Part shown: positions 9,001-16,739 of the stretch, piece after piece
Position numbering within the stretch: the stretch's first letter is position 1
Layout of the letters: each line of letters begins with the position of its first letter
Origin: JBDSTW01 sp039914705
GTDB taxonomy: Bacteria; Pseudomonadota; Gammaproteobacteria; SURF-13
Direction: 5' to 3'
Assembly: GCA_039914705.1 (NCBI GenBank)
Contig: JBDSOT010000086.1
Span: 1 to 35,223, forward strand
DNA length: 35,223 nt
The notes under the pieces: model-generated
Databases searched by the model: none
What the model was told of the DNA's origin: nothing
What the model saw: only the letters and a program-made list of their open reading frames with translations
Program-made: the position numbers and the translations under genes

Positions 9001-11852
9001 CGCATCGTATCTCGGGCGATTATCCCATCATCCTCGCACGCATTGATGATCTTGATGACCGCACCTTGATCCAGCAGTTACTGCGTGCGCACGAGTACTG
9101 GGGCATCAAGCGTCTGGCGGTCGATCTGGTTATCCTGAACGAAAAGGCCAGTTCTTACGCCCAGGATTTACAGGTTACCTTGGAAGGAATGGTGCGTGCC
9201 AGCCAGGCCGCCTCGAAGAATGGTTTTCATCAGATGCCCGGCCAGGTTTTTGTATTGCGCTCCGATCTACTCTCACAGCAGGAGCGCGAACTCCTGCAAA
9301 CCGTGGCACGCGCCATTGTATCCGGGCGTCAAGGCAGCTTAAGCGAGCAGGTAACGCGCATGCGACGGCGTCAACCTGCCAAGCCTGTGCCAGCGCACAT
9401 CTCGCCGCCCGCGCGCGGTGTGGAGACAACACTAACTCCACCGGCACTGGAGTTTTTTAACGGACTCGGTGGCTTCAATGATGAGGGCCGCGAGTACGTT
9501 ATTGTCTTGAGCCAAGGCCAGCGTACGCCCGCACCGTGGATCAACGTTATTGCCAATCCCGAATTTGGTTTCCAGGTATCCGAATCGGGCTGCGGTTACA
9601 CCTGGTCATTGAACAGCCGCGAGAACCAGATCACCCCATGGTCAAATGACCCGGTAAGCGATGCGTCCGGTGAGGCATTTTATATAGCGGATCTCGACAG
9701 CGGCGAGTTATGGAGTCCGACGGCATTGCCCATCCGCATCGACAATGCAACCTACATTACGCGTCACGGCCACGGCTACAGTAGTTTTGAACACTTGTCG
9801 CACGGCATCCACAGCGAGCTATTGCAGTTTGTAAGCTGGAGCGACCCGGTCAAGATTTCGCGCCTGATCCTGCATAACCGCTCTAAACAGCCGCGTCGGC
9901 TTTCGGTGACGGCTTACGTTGAATGGGTGTTGGGTTTCTCGCGCGCCCACACCACACCTTTTGTAACCACTGAAATGGACAACGACAGCGGGGCGCTGTT
10001 CGCCAGCAATCCCTTGCATATCGAATTCGGCAAACGCATCGCCTTCGCGGCCTGGGATACAACTGCAAGCTCATGGAGCGGCGACCGTAGTGAATTTATC
10101 GGACGTAACCGTAGCCTCGCACAACCCGCTGCCCTGCGACGCGGCGAGACGCTGAGCGGAAACACGGGTGCCGGGTTTGACCCGTGCGGTGCCTTGCAAA
10201 CCCACATTGAGCTGGCCCCTGACGAGCGCATCGAACTGGTATTCCGCTTAGGTCAGGCAGCTGATCGCGACACGGCACGCAGTCTGCTTAAACAACATGG
10301 CGCGGAACAACTTCCGGCAAGCTTCGCCCAGGTTAAGGAGAACTGGGAAGACATCCTGGGCCAGGTTCAGGTGCATACGCCGGATCGCGCCATGGATTTG
10401 ATGTTGAATCGCTGGTTGCTTTATCAAACGCTGGCTTGCCGCTTCTGGGCGCGTGCGGCATTTTACCAGGCGGGCGGGGCTTATGGTTTCCGCGATCAAC
10501 TGCAAGATGTCATGGCGCTTACTAACTCACGCCCGGAGTTGGCGCGTGCGCATATTCTGCACGCAGCGGCACACCAGTTTATTGAAGGCGACGTGCAACA
10601 TTGGTGGCATCCGCCCACGGGGCGTGGTGTGCGCACGCATTTTTCCGATGATCGTATATGGCTGCCGTTTGTCGTCGCGCATTACCTCACCGTAACGCGC
10701 GACCTCACCATACTCAATGAACAGATTCCTTTTCTGGAGGGCCAAACACTGGGGCTTGATCAGGAAGACGCCTACTTCGAACCCATGGTGTCGGGGCAGA
10801 AGGCGAACCTGTTCGACCATTGCGTACGCGCGCTCGAGTGCTCGTTGAAGCTGGGTTCACATGGCTTGCCATTGATGGGGACGGGCGACTGGAATGACGG
10901 GATGAACCGTGTGGGTCACGGTGGCAAGGGCGAGAGCGTCTGGCTGGGCTGGTTCCTGCACAGTAGTCTGACACAGTTTGCCACAGTGGCATCCGAACGC
11001 GGCAAACCGAATCAGGCCACACGCTGGTTGCGTCATGCTGACGCGCTCAAAATTGCGCTTGATGCAGCGTGGGACGGTGCCTGGTATCGACGTGCCTATT
11101 TCGACGACGGCACGCCGCTGGGTGCCGCGTCCAGCTCAGAATGCCGCATTGATTCCATTGCACAGACATGGGCCGTACTGTCCGGCGCGGCATATCCAGG
11201 GCGCGCCCATGAGGCCATGCAATCGGTTGCGCAACATCTGATCCGGACTGCCGATGAACTCGTACTATTATTCACGCCGCCGTTTGACAAGACTCCGCTC
11301 GACCCCGGCTACATCAAGGGTTATCTGCCGGGCGTACGCGAGAATGGCGGGCAGTACACGCATGCGGCCGTCTGGTGCGTGATGGCCTATGCCACGCTGG
11401 GCGATGGTGCGAAGGCAACTGAGCTGTTTAGTTTGCTCAACCCGGTTAATCATGCTGCCTCGCGCGCTGGTGTCCATATTTATAAAGTGGAACCTTATGT
11501 ACTGGCGGCGGACATTTACGCCGTAGCCCCGCACACCGGACGCGGCGGCTGGACCTGGTATACCGGTTCTGCGGGCTGGATGTATCGGGCCGGCCTCGAG
11601 GCAATTCTGGGCGTGCGCAAGCGCGGGCAAAATCTTGAGATAAACCCGTGTATTCCACCGGGCTGGCGCGGATTTAAAATTGACTATCGGCATGGCAGCG
11701 CGCGCTATGAAATCACCGTTGATAACCCAAACGGCGTTGCTCAAGGTGTTGCACGCATCGAGCTGGACGGGGAGGTATTGAACGCAGCAGCACCATTGCT
11801 GCCACTGACGGATGACGGGCAACTGCATCATGTGAACGTACTACTCGGGTAA
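3072..11852 (+). CDS. ndvB: Cyclic beta-1,2-glucan synthase, NdvB/Cgs type (GT84-glucoamylase-like-GH94)
   Basis: Giant inner-membrane enzyme that initiates, elongates and cyclises beta-1,2-glucan from UDP-glucose; such glucans act as periplasmic osmo-adaptation or host-interaction glucans. Length is 2926 residues, against about 2830-2870 for rhizobial and Brucella proteins. Order: soluble N-terminal region (1-400); membrane segments near 410-470; GT84 glycosyltransferase with D634-A-D636, Glu752 in HDLFEG and R780xxR783W784, matching the D,DxD,E,(Q/R)xxRW pattern; more membrane segments near 820-1000; a YNWYDTRDLRPL segment near 1090; a glucoamylase-like domain with WGISESAYNVRD from W1472 and AHHQGM at 1569-1574; then two GH94 beta-sandwich units and a GH94 catalytic barrel with GDWNDG, where Asp2609 is the expected general acid setting chain length. 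All key residues are present and there is no frameshift. The start has no strong Shine-Dalgarno; a second Met at residue 9 is possible. No ndvA-type exporter is adjacent. Confidence 0.95.
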   Translation: MLSNLLNFMRRVKPSANPFSEFEEPIRFELFSVERLEHHAESLAAAQTVTKNPRKGIKIAPRVQDNGRVLLQAYRAITKTAREQRAITPAAEWLIDNFPIVEEQLRDIHDHLPPEFYKELPKLADGHLRGYPRVYGLAWAFVAHTDSRFDPELLMRFVRAYQRVQILTIGELWAVTITLRGVMVENLRRLSVRIVGSQIAREAADTLADELLGLGAHPARTAEEALRAYNGRPLQSAFAVQLVQRLRHHTTPALQWLNDRLAAQGTHADEIVALEHANQAAANLTVRNIITSMRLMSAFDWPGFFEEVSLVDEILRSDAGFVAMDFITRDRYRHAVEQLARGSGHTETAIAHSVIAKTQALRQQQAQANSVDERLLDPGYYLISRGRTAFEKETGFRVSLKSRLQRTYFAHAAGAYIYTILLISTAVLALPLWASVQTGIHPAALLMLAILGFIPASDIAIALFNRLVTQAIGPRHLPRLELMGGVPPALRTFVVVPTLLINETQIAEQLEQIEVYYLSNPEGDVHFGLLSDWTDATAESMPSDRELLEIADRGMKALNARHGLLADGSKRFFLFHRKRLWNGSEQCWMGWERKRGKLHEFNRLLRNAGVTSFITLDEQPPQVPDAVRYVVTLDADTKLPIGIVKRLVGTLAHPLNRPRFDAERQRVVEGYGVLQPRITPTLPARRDSTIFQRLFSGPGGIDPYASAVSDVYQDLFGEGSYTGKGIYDVEVFEAALAGRVPENALLSHDLFEGTLARCGFVSDLEFFEDFPSHLEVAASRMHRWARGDWQLLPWICGRARKSIGAIGRWKMLDNLRRTLSPAAILITLAASWSLPEAPHWAWLTLALAAIAVPTLIPLFSALLAPRRDISLTRHLRSLTDDFIQACGHSMVSLTLLAYHAWLMLDAMVRALTRLLVTRRKLLEWITAAQAKSNASLSVMNFFQRMSGAIVLALVTGVMVFLFNPQELFTAAPFIVLWTISPAFAWYISLPPKRGRIEPLSLQEVQVLRLGARRIWRFFTTFVCAADNHLPPDNFQEDPKPVIAHRSSPTNFGLYLLATVSARDFGWLGLIETVERLEATFKTLQNLPRLKGHYYNWYDTRDLRPLDPAYISSVDSGNLAGHLLALAQACMELAQQPLDISTSGIRDSVALLREAVTELHDNRRTLTVSLAQLQDAIATLEQLLEQGPRGIVAQTLNWKSLEAAALTLTDIARTFAGERGEASTDSEILIWSLLLQADIKSHARDVRSLLPWADYLSRLLDHPDTQVEERQHWEVVEDRFNTSVALRDIPALCEPMIQHLSAHQASPTVAHLSSEAYCRDSAALTDALQRAAIASADLTARLHAISGQARALFDEMDFGFLFDPVRKLFSIGYRVADSCLDASYYDLLASEARLTSFIAIAKGDVPAAHWFRLGRAMTPVDKGAALVSWSGSMFEYLMPSLVMYTPHDSLIGQTCRLVIQRQIAYGQEHKVPWGISESAYNVRDFEFTYQYSDFGIPGLGLKRGLGQELVVAPYATALAAMYDPGAAVKNFERIETLGGRGRYGFYEALDFTPARLPEGSDVVVVRAYMAHHQGMSLVALTNILQHGAMRRRFHNEPLVLAAELLLQERTPRALAFTEPRTDQDHTSLVREVVQPVTRRYLTPHLPLPATQLLSNGRYAVMVTSAGSGYSRWNDLAVTRWRSDATRDAWGSYLFLRDTGSGKVWSAGYQPTAVEPDRYEVVFSEDRVRITRQDAAITSVLEIILSSEDDAEIRHLSLTNNGPRMREIEITSYAEMVLAPAAADLAHPAFSNLFVETEYLPEVNALLITRRPRSASETRFWAAHVIAPEGEIRGAIEYETDRMRFLGRGQGIHSPVSVMDGRPLSNTAGAVLDPIASLRARVRIKAGETFHMAFSTMVAASREDIINLAEKYHSPAIFERASTLAWTQAQVQLHFLGIERDEAQVYQHLANRILYSDPSLRPGSEILRRNTLSMAGLWPHRISGDYPIILARIDDLDDRTLIQQLLRAHEYWGIKRLAVDLVILNEKASSYAQDLQVTLEGMVRASQAASKNGFHQMPGQVFVLRSDLLSQQERELLQTVARAIVSGRQGSLSEQVTRMRRRQPAKPVPAHISPPARGVETTLTPPALEFFNGLGGFNDEGREYVIVLSQGQRTPAPWINVIANPEFGFQVSESGCGYTWSLNSRENQITPWSNDPVSDASGEAFYIADLDSGELWSPTALPIRIDNATYITRHGHGYSSFEHLSHGIHSELLQFVSWSDPVKISRLILHNRSKQPRRLSVTAYVEWVLGFSRAHTTPFVTTEMDNDSGALFASNPLHIEFGKRIAFAAWDTTASSWSGDRSEFIGRNRSLAQPAALRRGETLSGNTGAGFDPCGALQTHIELAPDERIELVFRLGQAADRDTARSLLKQHGAEQLPASFAQVKENWEDILGQVQVHTPDRAMDLMLNRWLLYQTLACRFWARAAFYQAGGAYGFRDQLQDVMALTNSRPELARAHILHAAAHQFIEGDVQHWWHPPTGRGVRTHFSDDRIWLPFVVAHYLTVTRDLTILNEQIPFLEGQTLGLDQEDAYFEPMVSGQKANLFDHCVRALECSLKLGSHGLPLMGTGDWNDGMNRVGHGGKGESVWLGWFLHSSLTQFATVASERGKPNQATRWLRHADALKIALDAAWDGAWYRRAYFDDGTPLGAASSSECRIDSIAQTWAVLSGAAYPGRAHEAMQSVAQHLIRTADELVLLFTPPFDKTPLDPGYIKGYLPGVRENGGQYTHAAVWCVMAYATLGDGAKATELFSLLNPVNHAASRAGVHIYKVEPYVLAADIYAVAPHTGRGGWTWYTGSAGWMYRAGLEAILGVRKRGQNLEINPCIPPGWRGFKIDYRHGSARYEITVDNPNGVAQGVARIELDGEVLNAAAPLLPLTDDGQLHHVNVLLG

Positions 11853-11961
11853 GATGCAATACGTATTTTATTTTTTTACGAGCCGAGCGAATTATGAAGG
11901 CCGGTTATGATAGTGGCCAACACGTGCTGCTGGCGTACCACACATCGAAGAGGTGAATTTT

Positions 11962-12693
11962 ATGGGCGCGCATTACCTCCTACGCGGCTTTAAGCTTATC
12001 TTACAACCCGGTCTGCGCCGCTTTGTAATCATGCCGCTGTTGGTAAATACGCTTATTTTTGTCCTGCTGATCGGACTGGGGATTAATCAGTTCGACCGGC
12101 TGACCAACTGGATGCTGGCATTTTTACCAGCCTGGATGAACTGGCTTGAATGGCTGCTCTGGCCGCTATTTGCGCTGCTCACATTAGTATTTAGTTTTTT
12201 CAGTTTTTCGCTGATCGCAAATTTAATTGGCGCACCGTTTAATGGCGTGCTGGCCGAAGCGGTTGAACAACACCTGACCGGCCGTAAAATTGAAAATCAG
12301 CCGTTGCTAAAAACCCTGCTTCAACTCGTGCCAATGTTGTTCAGGGAGTTGTTGAAGATTGTGTATTTTTTGCTGTGGGCCGTACCCTTTCTGATTCTTT
12401 TTTTGATCCCCGGTATCAATCTCTTTGCACCGTTTTTGTGGATGCTGTTTAGCGCCTGGATGCTGGCCCTGCAATATCTCGATTACCCGATGGGCAATCA
12501 TGGCCTGTCGTTCGCCGAACAGCGTAAAAAATTACGCGACAGGCGTTTTAATTCGCTTGGCTTCGGTGGCGCTACCCTGCTCGCCACGTTGATTCCTGTC
12601 GTCAACTTTCTGGTGATGCCCGCCGCCGTTGCGGGTGCCACGATTATGTGGGTCGAATTGTTTGACAAACCTGTTACGCAGGTCAGGATTTAA
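11962..12693 (+). CDS. cysZ: CysZ-like sulfate transport / EI24-family membrane protein
   Basis: Polytopic inner-membrane protein of the CysZ/EI24 family; E. coli CysZ admits sulfate for cysteine synthesis. The product of about 243 residues (E. coli 253) opens with the family-typical GAHYLLRGF segment, then hydrophobic stretches near 20-45, 55-85 and 120-165, the SLIANLIGAPFNGVLAE motif between them, the LDYPMGNHG motif near 175, and a last membrane segment near 205-230. I prefer ATG 11962 over GTG 11953 because the GAGG ribosome-binding sequence (11950-11953) is correctly spaced for the ATG and overlaps the GTG. It stands alone downstream of ndvB, and its 3' end overlaps the convergent HAD gene by 11 bases. 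No other sulfate genes are nearby, so the sulfate role rests on family membership. Confidence 0.85.
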   Translation: MGAHYLLRGFKLILQPGLRRFVIMPLLVNTLIFVLLIGLGINQFDRLTNWMLAFLPAWMNWLEWLLWPLFALLTLVFSFFSFSLIANLIGAPFNGVLAEAVEQHLTGRKIENQPLLKTLLQLVPMLFRELLKIVYFLLWAVPFLILFLIPGINLFAPFLWMLFSAWMLALQYLDYPMGNHGLSFAEQRKKLRDRRFNSLGFGGATLLATLIPVVNFLVMPAAVAGATIMWVELFDKPVTQVRI

Positions 12694-13477
12694 CTGCAAG
12701 GTCAGCCAGCAGCGAGTTAGCGTGGATATGTTTTAACAGCTCCAGATTTAAATAATTAAATCCATTTACATCCCCACCATTCAACACGGAAAATGGCTGT
12801 CCGGGTTCGCCCATATGATCAACCACCAGCGCTGCCTCTGAAAAATTCTGATTGCAGGTGTAATCATTAATTGTAATCACCGTTTTAAGTCCAGCTTGGC
12901 GTGCGGAAATCAGGCCGTTTTCTGAATCTTCAATGGCAAGGCATTGATCCTGTCGCAAACCCATCTTCTGCAATGTGTACTGATAAATATCCGGCGCGGG
13001 TTTTTTGACGGGTACGATCTCGCCCGCCGCTATAACCTCAAACCACGACTCGGGAATGGGCGGCACACTATGCTCCAACAGGGCGGTAATATTCGCAGGC
13101 GTTGTGGTGGTGGCAATAGCTAAGCGCACGCCCTTGCTACGCGTCTCTTCCAAAATTCGCTTAACGCCGGTGCGCAGCGGAATCATGCCTTGCGCAAGCA
13201 TATCGGTATAATGCCGTGTCTTATCCGTATGCAGCTGCTTAATAAAGCCGTCGAGATCGGCAGGCCTCTGGAAAGTTGTATTGTAATAGTCCAGGTAATA
13301 GCGAATACGTTCCTTGCCGCCCGTCACCTTCAATAATTCGCCATATAAAGGAACCGTCCAACTCCAATCCACGCCCGCTGCGGCAAACGCTCGGTTAAAT
13401 GCAACGCGATGACCATCGCGCTCGGTATCGGCCAGTGTGCCATCGACATCAAAAATCAGTGCGTCCAGCGTACTCAT
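12683..13477 (-). CDS. HAD-superfamily phosphatase, CbbY/beta-phosphoglucomutase-like
   Basis: Haloacid dehalogenase-type sugar-phosphate phosphatase. Motif I is DVDGTLADTE with Asp10 as nucleophile and Asp12 as acid/base, motif II is the ATTTT segment, motif III is the Lys in VKKPAPD, and motif IV is IEDSENG. The helical cap (GHRVAFNRAFAAAGVDW) is the CbbY kind; CbbY removes a phosphate from xylulose-1,5-bisphosphate, a misfire product that inhibits Rubisco. That substrate is only inferred, because no Calvin-cycle gene is in the window. I chose the ATG at 13475-13477 (264 residues), which begins MSTLDALIFDVDGT directly at the domain; an AAAGGA sequence lies upstream with long spacing. In-frame ATGs at 13489 and 13501 would add up to eight residues. 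It converges with cysZ and is divergent from dksA. Confidence 0.88.
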   Translation of the reverse strand: MSTLDALIFDVDGTLADTERDGHRVAFNRAFAAAGVDWSWTVPLYGELLKVTGGKERIRYYLDYYNTTFQRPADLDGFIKQLHTDKTRHYTDMLAQGMIPLRTGVKRILEETRSKGVRLAIATTTTPANITALLEHSVPPIPESWFEVIAAGEIVPVKKPAPDIYQYTLQKMGLRQDQCLAIEDSENGLISARQAGLKTVITINDYTCNQNFSEAALVVDHMGEPGQPFSVLNGGDVNGFNYLNLELLKHIHANSLLADLAVKS

Positions 13478-13581
13478 AAGATTAAACATTCCTTTCATCA
13501 AGAGATAACTTAGAGAGATGTAACTATTTCATTTTTATGAAAATGAAAACTGCGGCTACTCTACCAGATTCACAATATTTA

Positions 13582-13610
13582 TTGCGTTGACGGCGTGATT
13601 ATTGTATAAA
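13582..13610 (+). promoter_or_regulatory. Possible sigma70-type promoter of dksA
   Basis: TTGCGT (13582-13587) and TATAAA (13605-13610) are separated by 17 bases, about 40 bases before the dksA start, in an AT-rich stretch. The ribosome-binding sequence AGGAG (13638-13642) lies six bases before the ATG. Confidence 0.45.
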
Positions 13611-13648
13611 TACCAATTTATTTTTGTTGCATTTAGCAGGAGACGGAG

Positions 13649-14089
13649 ATGTCTGTAACAAAAATTAATGCTTCAAAGCCCAGCGCATTAGACTTCATTC
13701 CCTACAAGGAAAAGAAGGGTGAAGGTTACATGAGCGATAAACAGATTGAGCATTTTCGCAAGATACTGCTTGCCTGGAAACGCGATTTGATGGAAGAAGT
13801 GGATCGCACCGTGCATACCATGCAGGATGAGGCCATTAACTACCCGGATCCAAATGACCGCGCCAGCCAGGAATCGGAGATTACCATGGAACTGCGTGCT
13901 CGCGACAGGGAACGCAAACTCATCAAGAAGATTGATGAATCCTTGGCAAATCTCGACCTGGGTGAATATGGTTATTGCGAGGTCTGCGGGATCGAAATAG
14001 GTATTCGCCGCCTGGAGGCCCGTCCCACGGCCAGCCAATGTATCGATTGTAAAATCCTGGACGAAATCCGCGAAAAACAGATGGTATAA
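13649..14089 (+). CDS. dksA: RNA polymerase-binding transcription factor DksA
   Basis: Secondary-channel RNA polymerase factor that, with ppGpp, represses rRNA and activates amino-acid biosynthesis promoters. The 146-residue product matches E. coli DksA in length and order: a coiled coil at about 30-105 whose tip carries YPDPNDRAS, with Asp67, Asp70 and Ala72 at the positions of the essential E. coli tip residues; then the zinc finger with Cys110, Cys113, Cys131 and Cys134; and the C-terminal DEIREKQ helix. All four cysteines are present, so it is not the zinc-independent paralogue. The ATG has a strong AGGAG ribosome-binding site. A later ATG (codon 28, MSDKQIEHF) is in frame, but the upstream KPSALDFIPY segment is conserved in DksA, so the longer start is preferred. 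Confidence 0.97.
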   Translation: MSVTKINASKPSALDFIPYKEKKGEGYMSDKQIEHFRKILLAWKRDLMEEVDRTVHTMQDEAINYPDPNDRASQESEITMELRARDRERKLIKKIDESLANLDLGEYGYCEVCGIEIGIRRLEARPTASQCIDCKILDEIREKQMV

Positions 14090-14253
14090 AACGCTTGGCC
14101 GCAGGGCAAGCATGTCCAGTCTGTTAAAGATTCAAGACGTGAATTTCGTTCTGTTGGATGGTGTACAAGGTTTCGGCTGAGGGCTTGGGCTTTATTAACA
14201 GTAAGCTTTTTATCAATCAAGGTATAACACCATTACGCCGTAAATTCCTTCGT

Positions 14254-14556
14254 TTATTCAACAGCGGATCCAAGCGAATAGACAGTGCATTCCTCGTGAA
14301 TGCGCAAGCGGTTAGCGGTGGCAAAATTTAAAATGTACTCGTAGGCCGCCGGGTCTTTTTCGTTTAAAGCCTGGTCCACGATAAGACATTTCTCGCCATT
14401 GATCATGCCGGGCTGTGCCTTCTTTGAATACTGTAAGCGGTGATCAGGCCCAAAAATAGCCAGCGATGTCGAGATACGCTCTATCCAGTCACTGGGCCGA
14501 AATTTTCCACCGTCTTCATTAACACTCTCAATAACCAGTTTACATTCTTTATTCAA
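14254..14556 (-). CDS. DUF3579 family protein, TTG start
   Basis: Small protein of 100 residues in a family of unknown function found in beta- and gammaproteobacteria. The recognisable core is KFRPSDWIERI (about 18-28), IFGPDHRLQYS (34-44), the KCLIVD strand (56-61) and EYILNFATANRL (73-84). It has no signal peptide or membrane segment, so it is expected to be cytosolic. The start is TTG (14554-14556), supported by GGGAG seven bases upstream; the nearest upstream ATG (14561-14563) is out of frame and meets a stop after four codons. It lies between ppiD (same strand, 192 bases upstream) and the convergent dksA, with its own TATAAT-like hexamer upstream. I assign no function. Confidence 0.85.
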   Translation of the reverse strand: MNKECKLVIESVNEDGGKFRPSDWIERISTSLAIFGPDHRLQYSKKAQPGMINGEKCLIVDQALNEKDPAAYEYILNFATANRLRIHEECTVYSLGSAVE

Positions 14557-14660
14557 CGACCATCTCCCACGCTTGTTTTCCTGTATGCCAGAGTGACTGC
14601 AAGTCTTATACCTGCCAGCTAAAGAAATAACGCCGGTTCATCACCCTTACGTCCTCTAGC

Positions 14661-14666
14661 ATTATA
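14661..14666 (-). promoter_or_regulatory. TATAAT hexamer upstream of the DUF3579 gene
   Basis: On the minus strand this reads as a perfect TATAAT about 105 bases before the TTG start, in AT-rich sequence between the ppiD stop and the DUF3579 gene. No good -35 element is visible 16-18 bases upstream, so it is only a candidate, but it suggests that the small gene is not simply read through from ppiD. Confidence 0.35.
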
Positions 14667-14748
14667 TTAGACTAAGTATAAATTAATTTGTTCATTGCCC
14701 AACAATCAGGCTTGCAGATATTTACTCAGTGCTCGGGAGATAAGCGGC

Positions 14749-16671
14749 TCAAAGCTTGTCCTGATAAACGACTATTTTCGTTTCTGCCTTTAATTCATTA
14801 ACAAAATTACGGTACTCGTCCTCCGCCCGGGTACGCTGAAGTTCGCGGCGCAATGCCAGACGACCAGCGGCATCCATGGCCGTTGGGCTGCCTTCTTTTA
14901 CCGCATAGACGGCAATAACGGCGTAATCCCCGGAGTCTAAGGGCTGACCGCCTACTGCCGGGGAATTTTTGACAGCTTTGCCTGGCTTGGGCAAGGCAAA
15001 GGCCGCACTTGCGATGGCAGCGGGAATTTTTTCATTAGCAGGCTCGCGCCCCACCAGCACCGGTTTGATCCATTCCACCTGATATTCCTTGGCGATTGTT
15101 TGCGGGTCTTCGCCTTTGTTAAGGCGCGCTTGAATTAATTCCCCAGCAGCCTGCGCCTTGCTTTGCGCAATATTAGTGCGCAACCGTTCGGTTATCGCCT
15201 GACGCTCCTGTTCCAAGGTGCGCGCGGACGCTGTCTTGTGTTCTTTGACCCGCAGTACCACCAGATGATTTTCGCCTAGTTCGATAGGTTCGCTGTTGTA
15301 GCCCTGATTTAAGGCCTCATCGCTAAAGGCCGCGTTAATAACTTTTGCCTGGCTGGTAATGCTGTCCGCACCGCCTTTACGACTAAAGAAACCCGTCGTC
15401 TTGACCGGCAAACCAAGTTCCCTGGCGGCAACCGTTAAGGTGTCGGGATTTTCATAAACAAAATTAGTTAACGGCTCTGATTTTTCAAAGAATTGATCCT
15501 GACCCTTACGTTGCTGATACTCCTTCTCCAATTCGGCACGCACCTCTTGAAATGATTTGATTGAGGCAGGCTTGATCTGCGTCACCTTAAGGATATGAAA
15601 ACCGGCAGGACTCTTTACAGGCTGACTCACCTCGTTAAGCTTTAAGGTAGATAACGCCAACTCAACCGCGGGATCTAAACTTCCTTTGGCAACGAAACCC
15701 AGATCACCGCCACTGCCAGCCGTTGCCATATCTTTAGAAAATTCCTGGGCCAGCTTGGCGAAATCCTCACCAGCCTGCAAACGTTTACGCAGATCATCCG
15801 CCTTGGTCGAGGCGGCAGCGAGCGCTGTCTCATCCGAGGTTTTTTCCGGTGCAATTACTATTTGACTGGCGCGTCGCTGTTCTTCCACAGCAAAATTTGC
15901 GCGCTGTTCTTCATAGAGTTTATGCAATTCCTGCTCATCGGCTTTAATATTCTTTGCCAGATCACTCGCGGAAAGCTCAATGTATTCGATGCTGACCTGT
16001 TCCGGATTTACGAACGTACTGCGCCGCTCTTCGAAGTATTGTTTAATCGCAGTCTCATCAACCGTTACCTGTTTTTCGAAATTTTTCCAGGGGACTATTA
16101 AATAGCCAACCTCACGCTGCTGATTCTTGAGGCGGATGGCCTCATCGAGTTCACCTTGCGTCACCATGGCCATGCTGGTGATGCCCGCAGTAAGTTGCTC
16201 TTTAAGAAAACTATCGCGCACACTGGCCTCGGCCTTGCCAGGCGTCAAACCCAGTCGGCGCAATTGTTCCAGGAAATTTGCCCGGGAAAACTGACCATTC
16301 TTCTGGAATTCCGGCATCGATTGGATGCGGCGGGCAAGCTCTGCATTGCTAATCCGCAATCCCATCTCGCCGATGGATTGTCCGATCACTTCATTTGCAA
16401 CCAGGCCATCAATAACACTCTGCTTTAGCTTTGCATCGTCCAATAAAGCCGAGTTATTCCCCAACAAGGAGCGCATGCGCTGGCGTTGCTGTTCGTAGGC
16501 CTGCTGGAATTCATTCTGGCTGATGTCAGTCCCGCCAATTCGGGCAACCTCTACATCGCCGGCATTGCCAAGATAACTTTGGATGCCCCACAGGGCGAAG
16601 GGAATAACGATTAAACCGATGATGATCCATGCCAGCCAACCGTGGGCACGATCTCTAATGGATTGAAGCAT
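14749..16671 (-). CDS. ppiD: Periplasmic folding chaperone PpiD (SurA-N / PpiC-type peptidyl-prolyl isomerase)
   Basis: Inner-membrane-anchored periplasmic chaperone acting at the exit of the Sec translocon. The 640-residue product (E. coli PpiD 623) has a short cytoplasmic N-terminus MLQSIRDRAHG, one membrane anchor at about 12-30 (WLAWIIIGLIVIPFALWGI), a SurA-N-like helical region (about 35-190), a PpiC parvulin domain near 250-360 with QIVIAPEKTS, GGDLGFVAKG and GFHILKV, and a C-terminal chaperone region. I chose the ATG at 16669-16671 because AGAGG lies ten bases upstream and the protein then starts like PpiD; an in-frame ATG 60 bases upstream would put 20 non-family residues before the anchor. 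It follows hupB and the tRNA pair, as in pseudomonads, but a terminator stands just upstream, so it probably has its own promoter. Confidence 0.95.
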   Translation of the reverse strand: MLQSIRDRAHGWLAWIIIGLIVIPFALWGIQSYLGNAGDVEVARIGGTDISQNEFQQAYEQQRQRMRSLLGNNSALLDDAKLKQSVIDGLVANEVIGQSIGEMGLRISNAELARRIQSMPEFQKNGQFSRANFLEQLRRLGLTPGKAEASVRDSFLKEQLTAGITSMAMVTQGELDEAIRLKNQQREVGYLIVPWKNFEKQVTVDETAIKQYFEERRSTFVNPEQVSIEYIELSASDLAKNIKADEQELHKLYEEQRANFAVEEQRRASQIVIAPEKTSDETALAAASTKADDLRKRLQAGEDFAKLAQEFSKDMATAGSGGDLGFVAKGSLDPAVELALSTLKLNEVSQPVKSPAGFHILKVTQIKPASIKSFQEVRAELEKEYQQRKGQDQFFEKSEPLTNFVYENPDTLTVAARELGLPVKTTGFFSRKGGADSITSQAKVINAAFSDEALNQGYNSEPIELGENHLVVLRVKEHKTASARTLEQERQAITERLRTNIAQSKAQAAGELIQARLNKGEDPQTIAKEYQVEWIKPVLVGREPANEKIPAAIASAAFALPKPGKAVKNSPAVGGQPLDSGDYAVIAVYAVKEGSPTAMDAAGRLALRRELQRTRAEDEYRNFVNELKAETKIVVYQDKL

Positions 16672-16739
16672 GGTAGCTAAGCCTCTAACAAATCTTATAG
16701 ACGCCTGATCTATTTCTTCTTGGAAATTCAAATAAGCGG

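Noticed and set aside
11853..11885. AATACGTATT palindrome followed by a T-rich run after ndvB, as a terminator
   Set aside because: The palindrome has no room for a loop and the stem is all weak pairs, so it would not form a stable terminator hairpin.
14090..14115. GCTTG/CAAGC repeat after dksA as a terminator
   Set aside because: Only five pairs, a nine-base loop and no T-run on either side.
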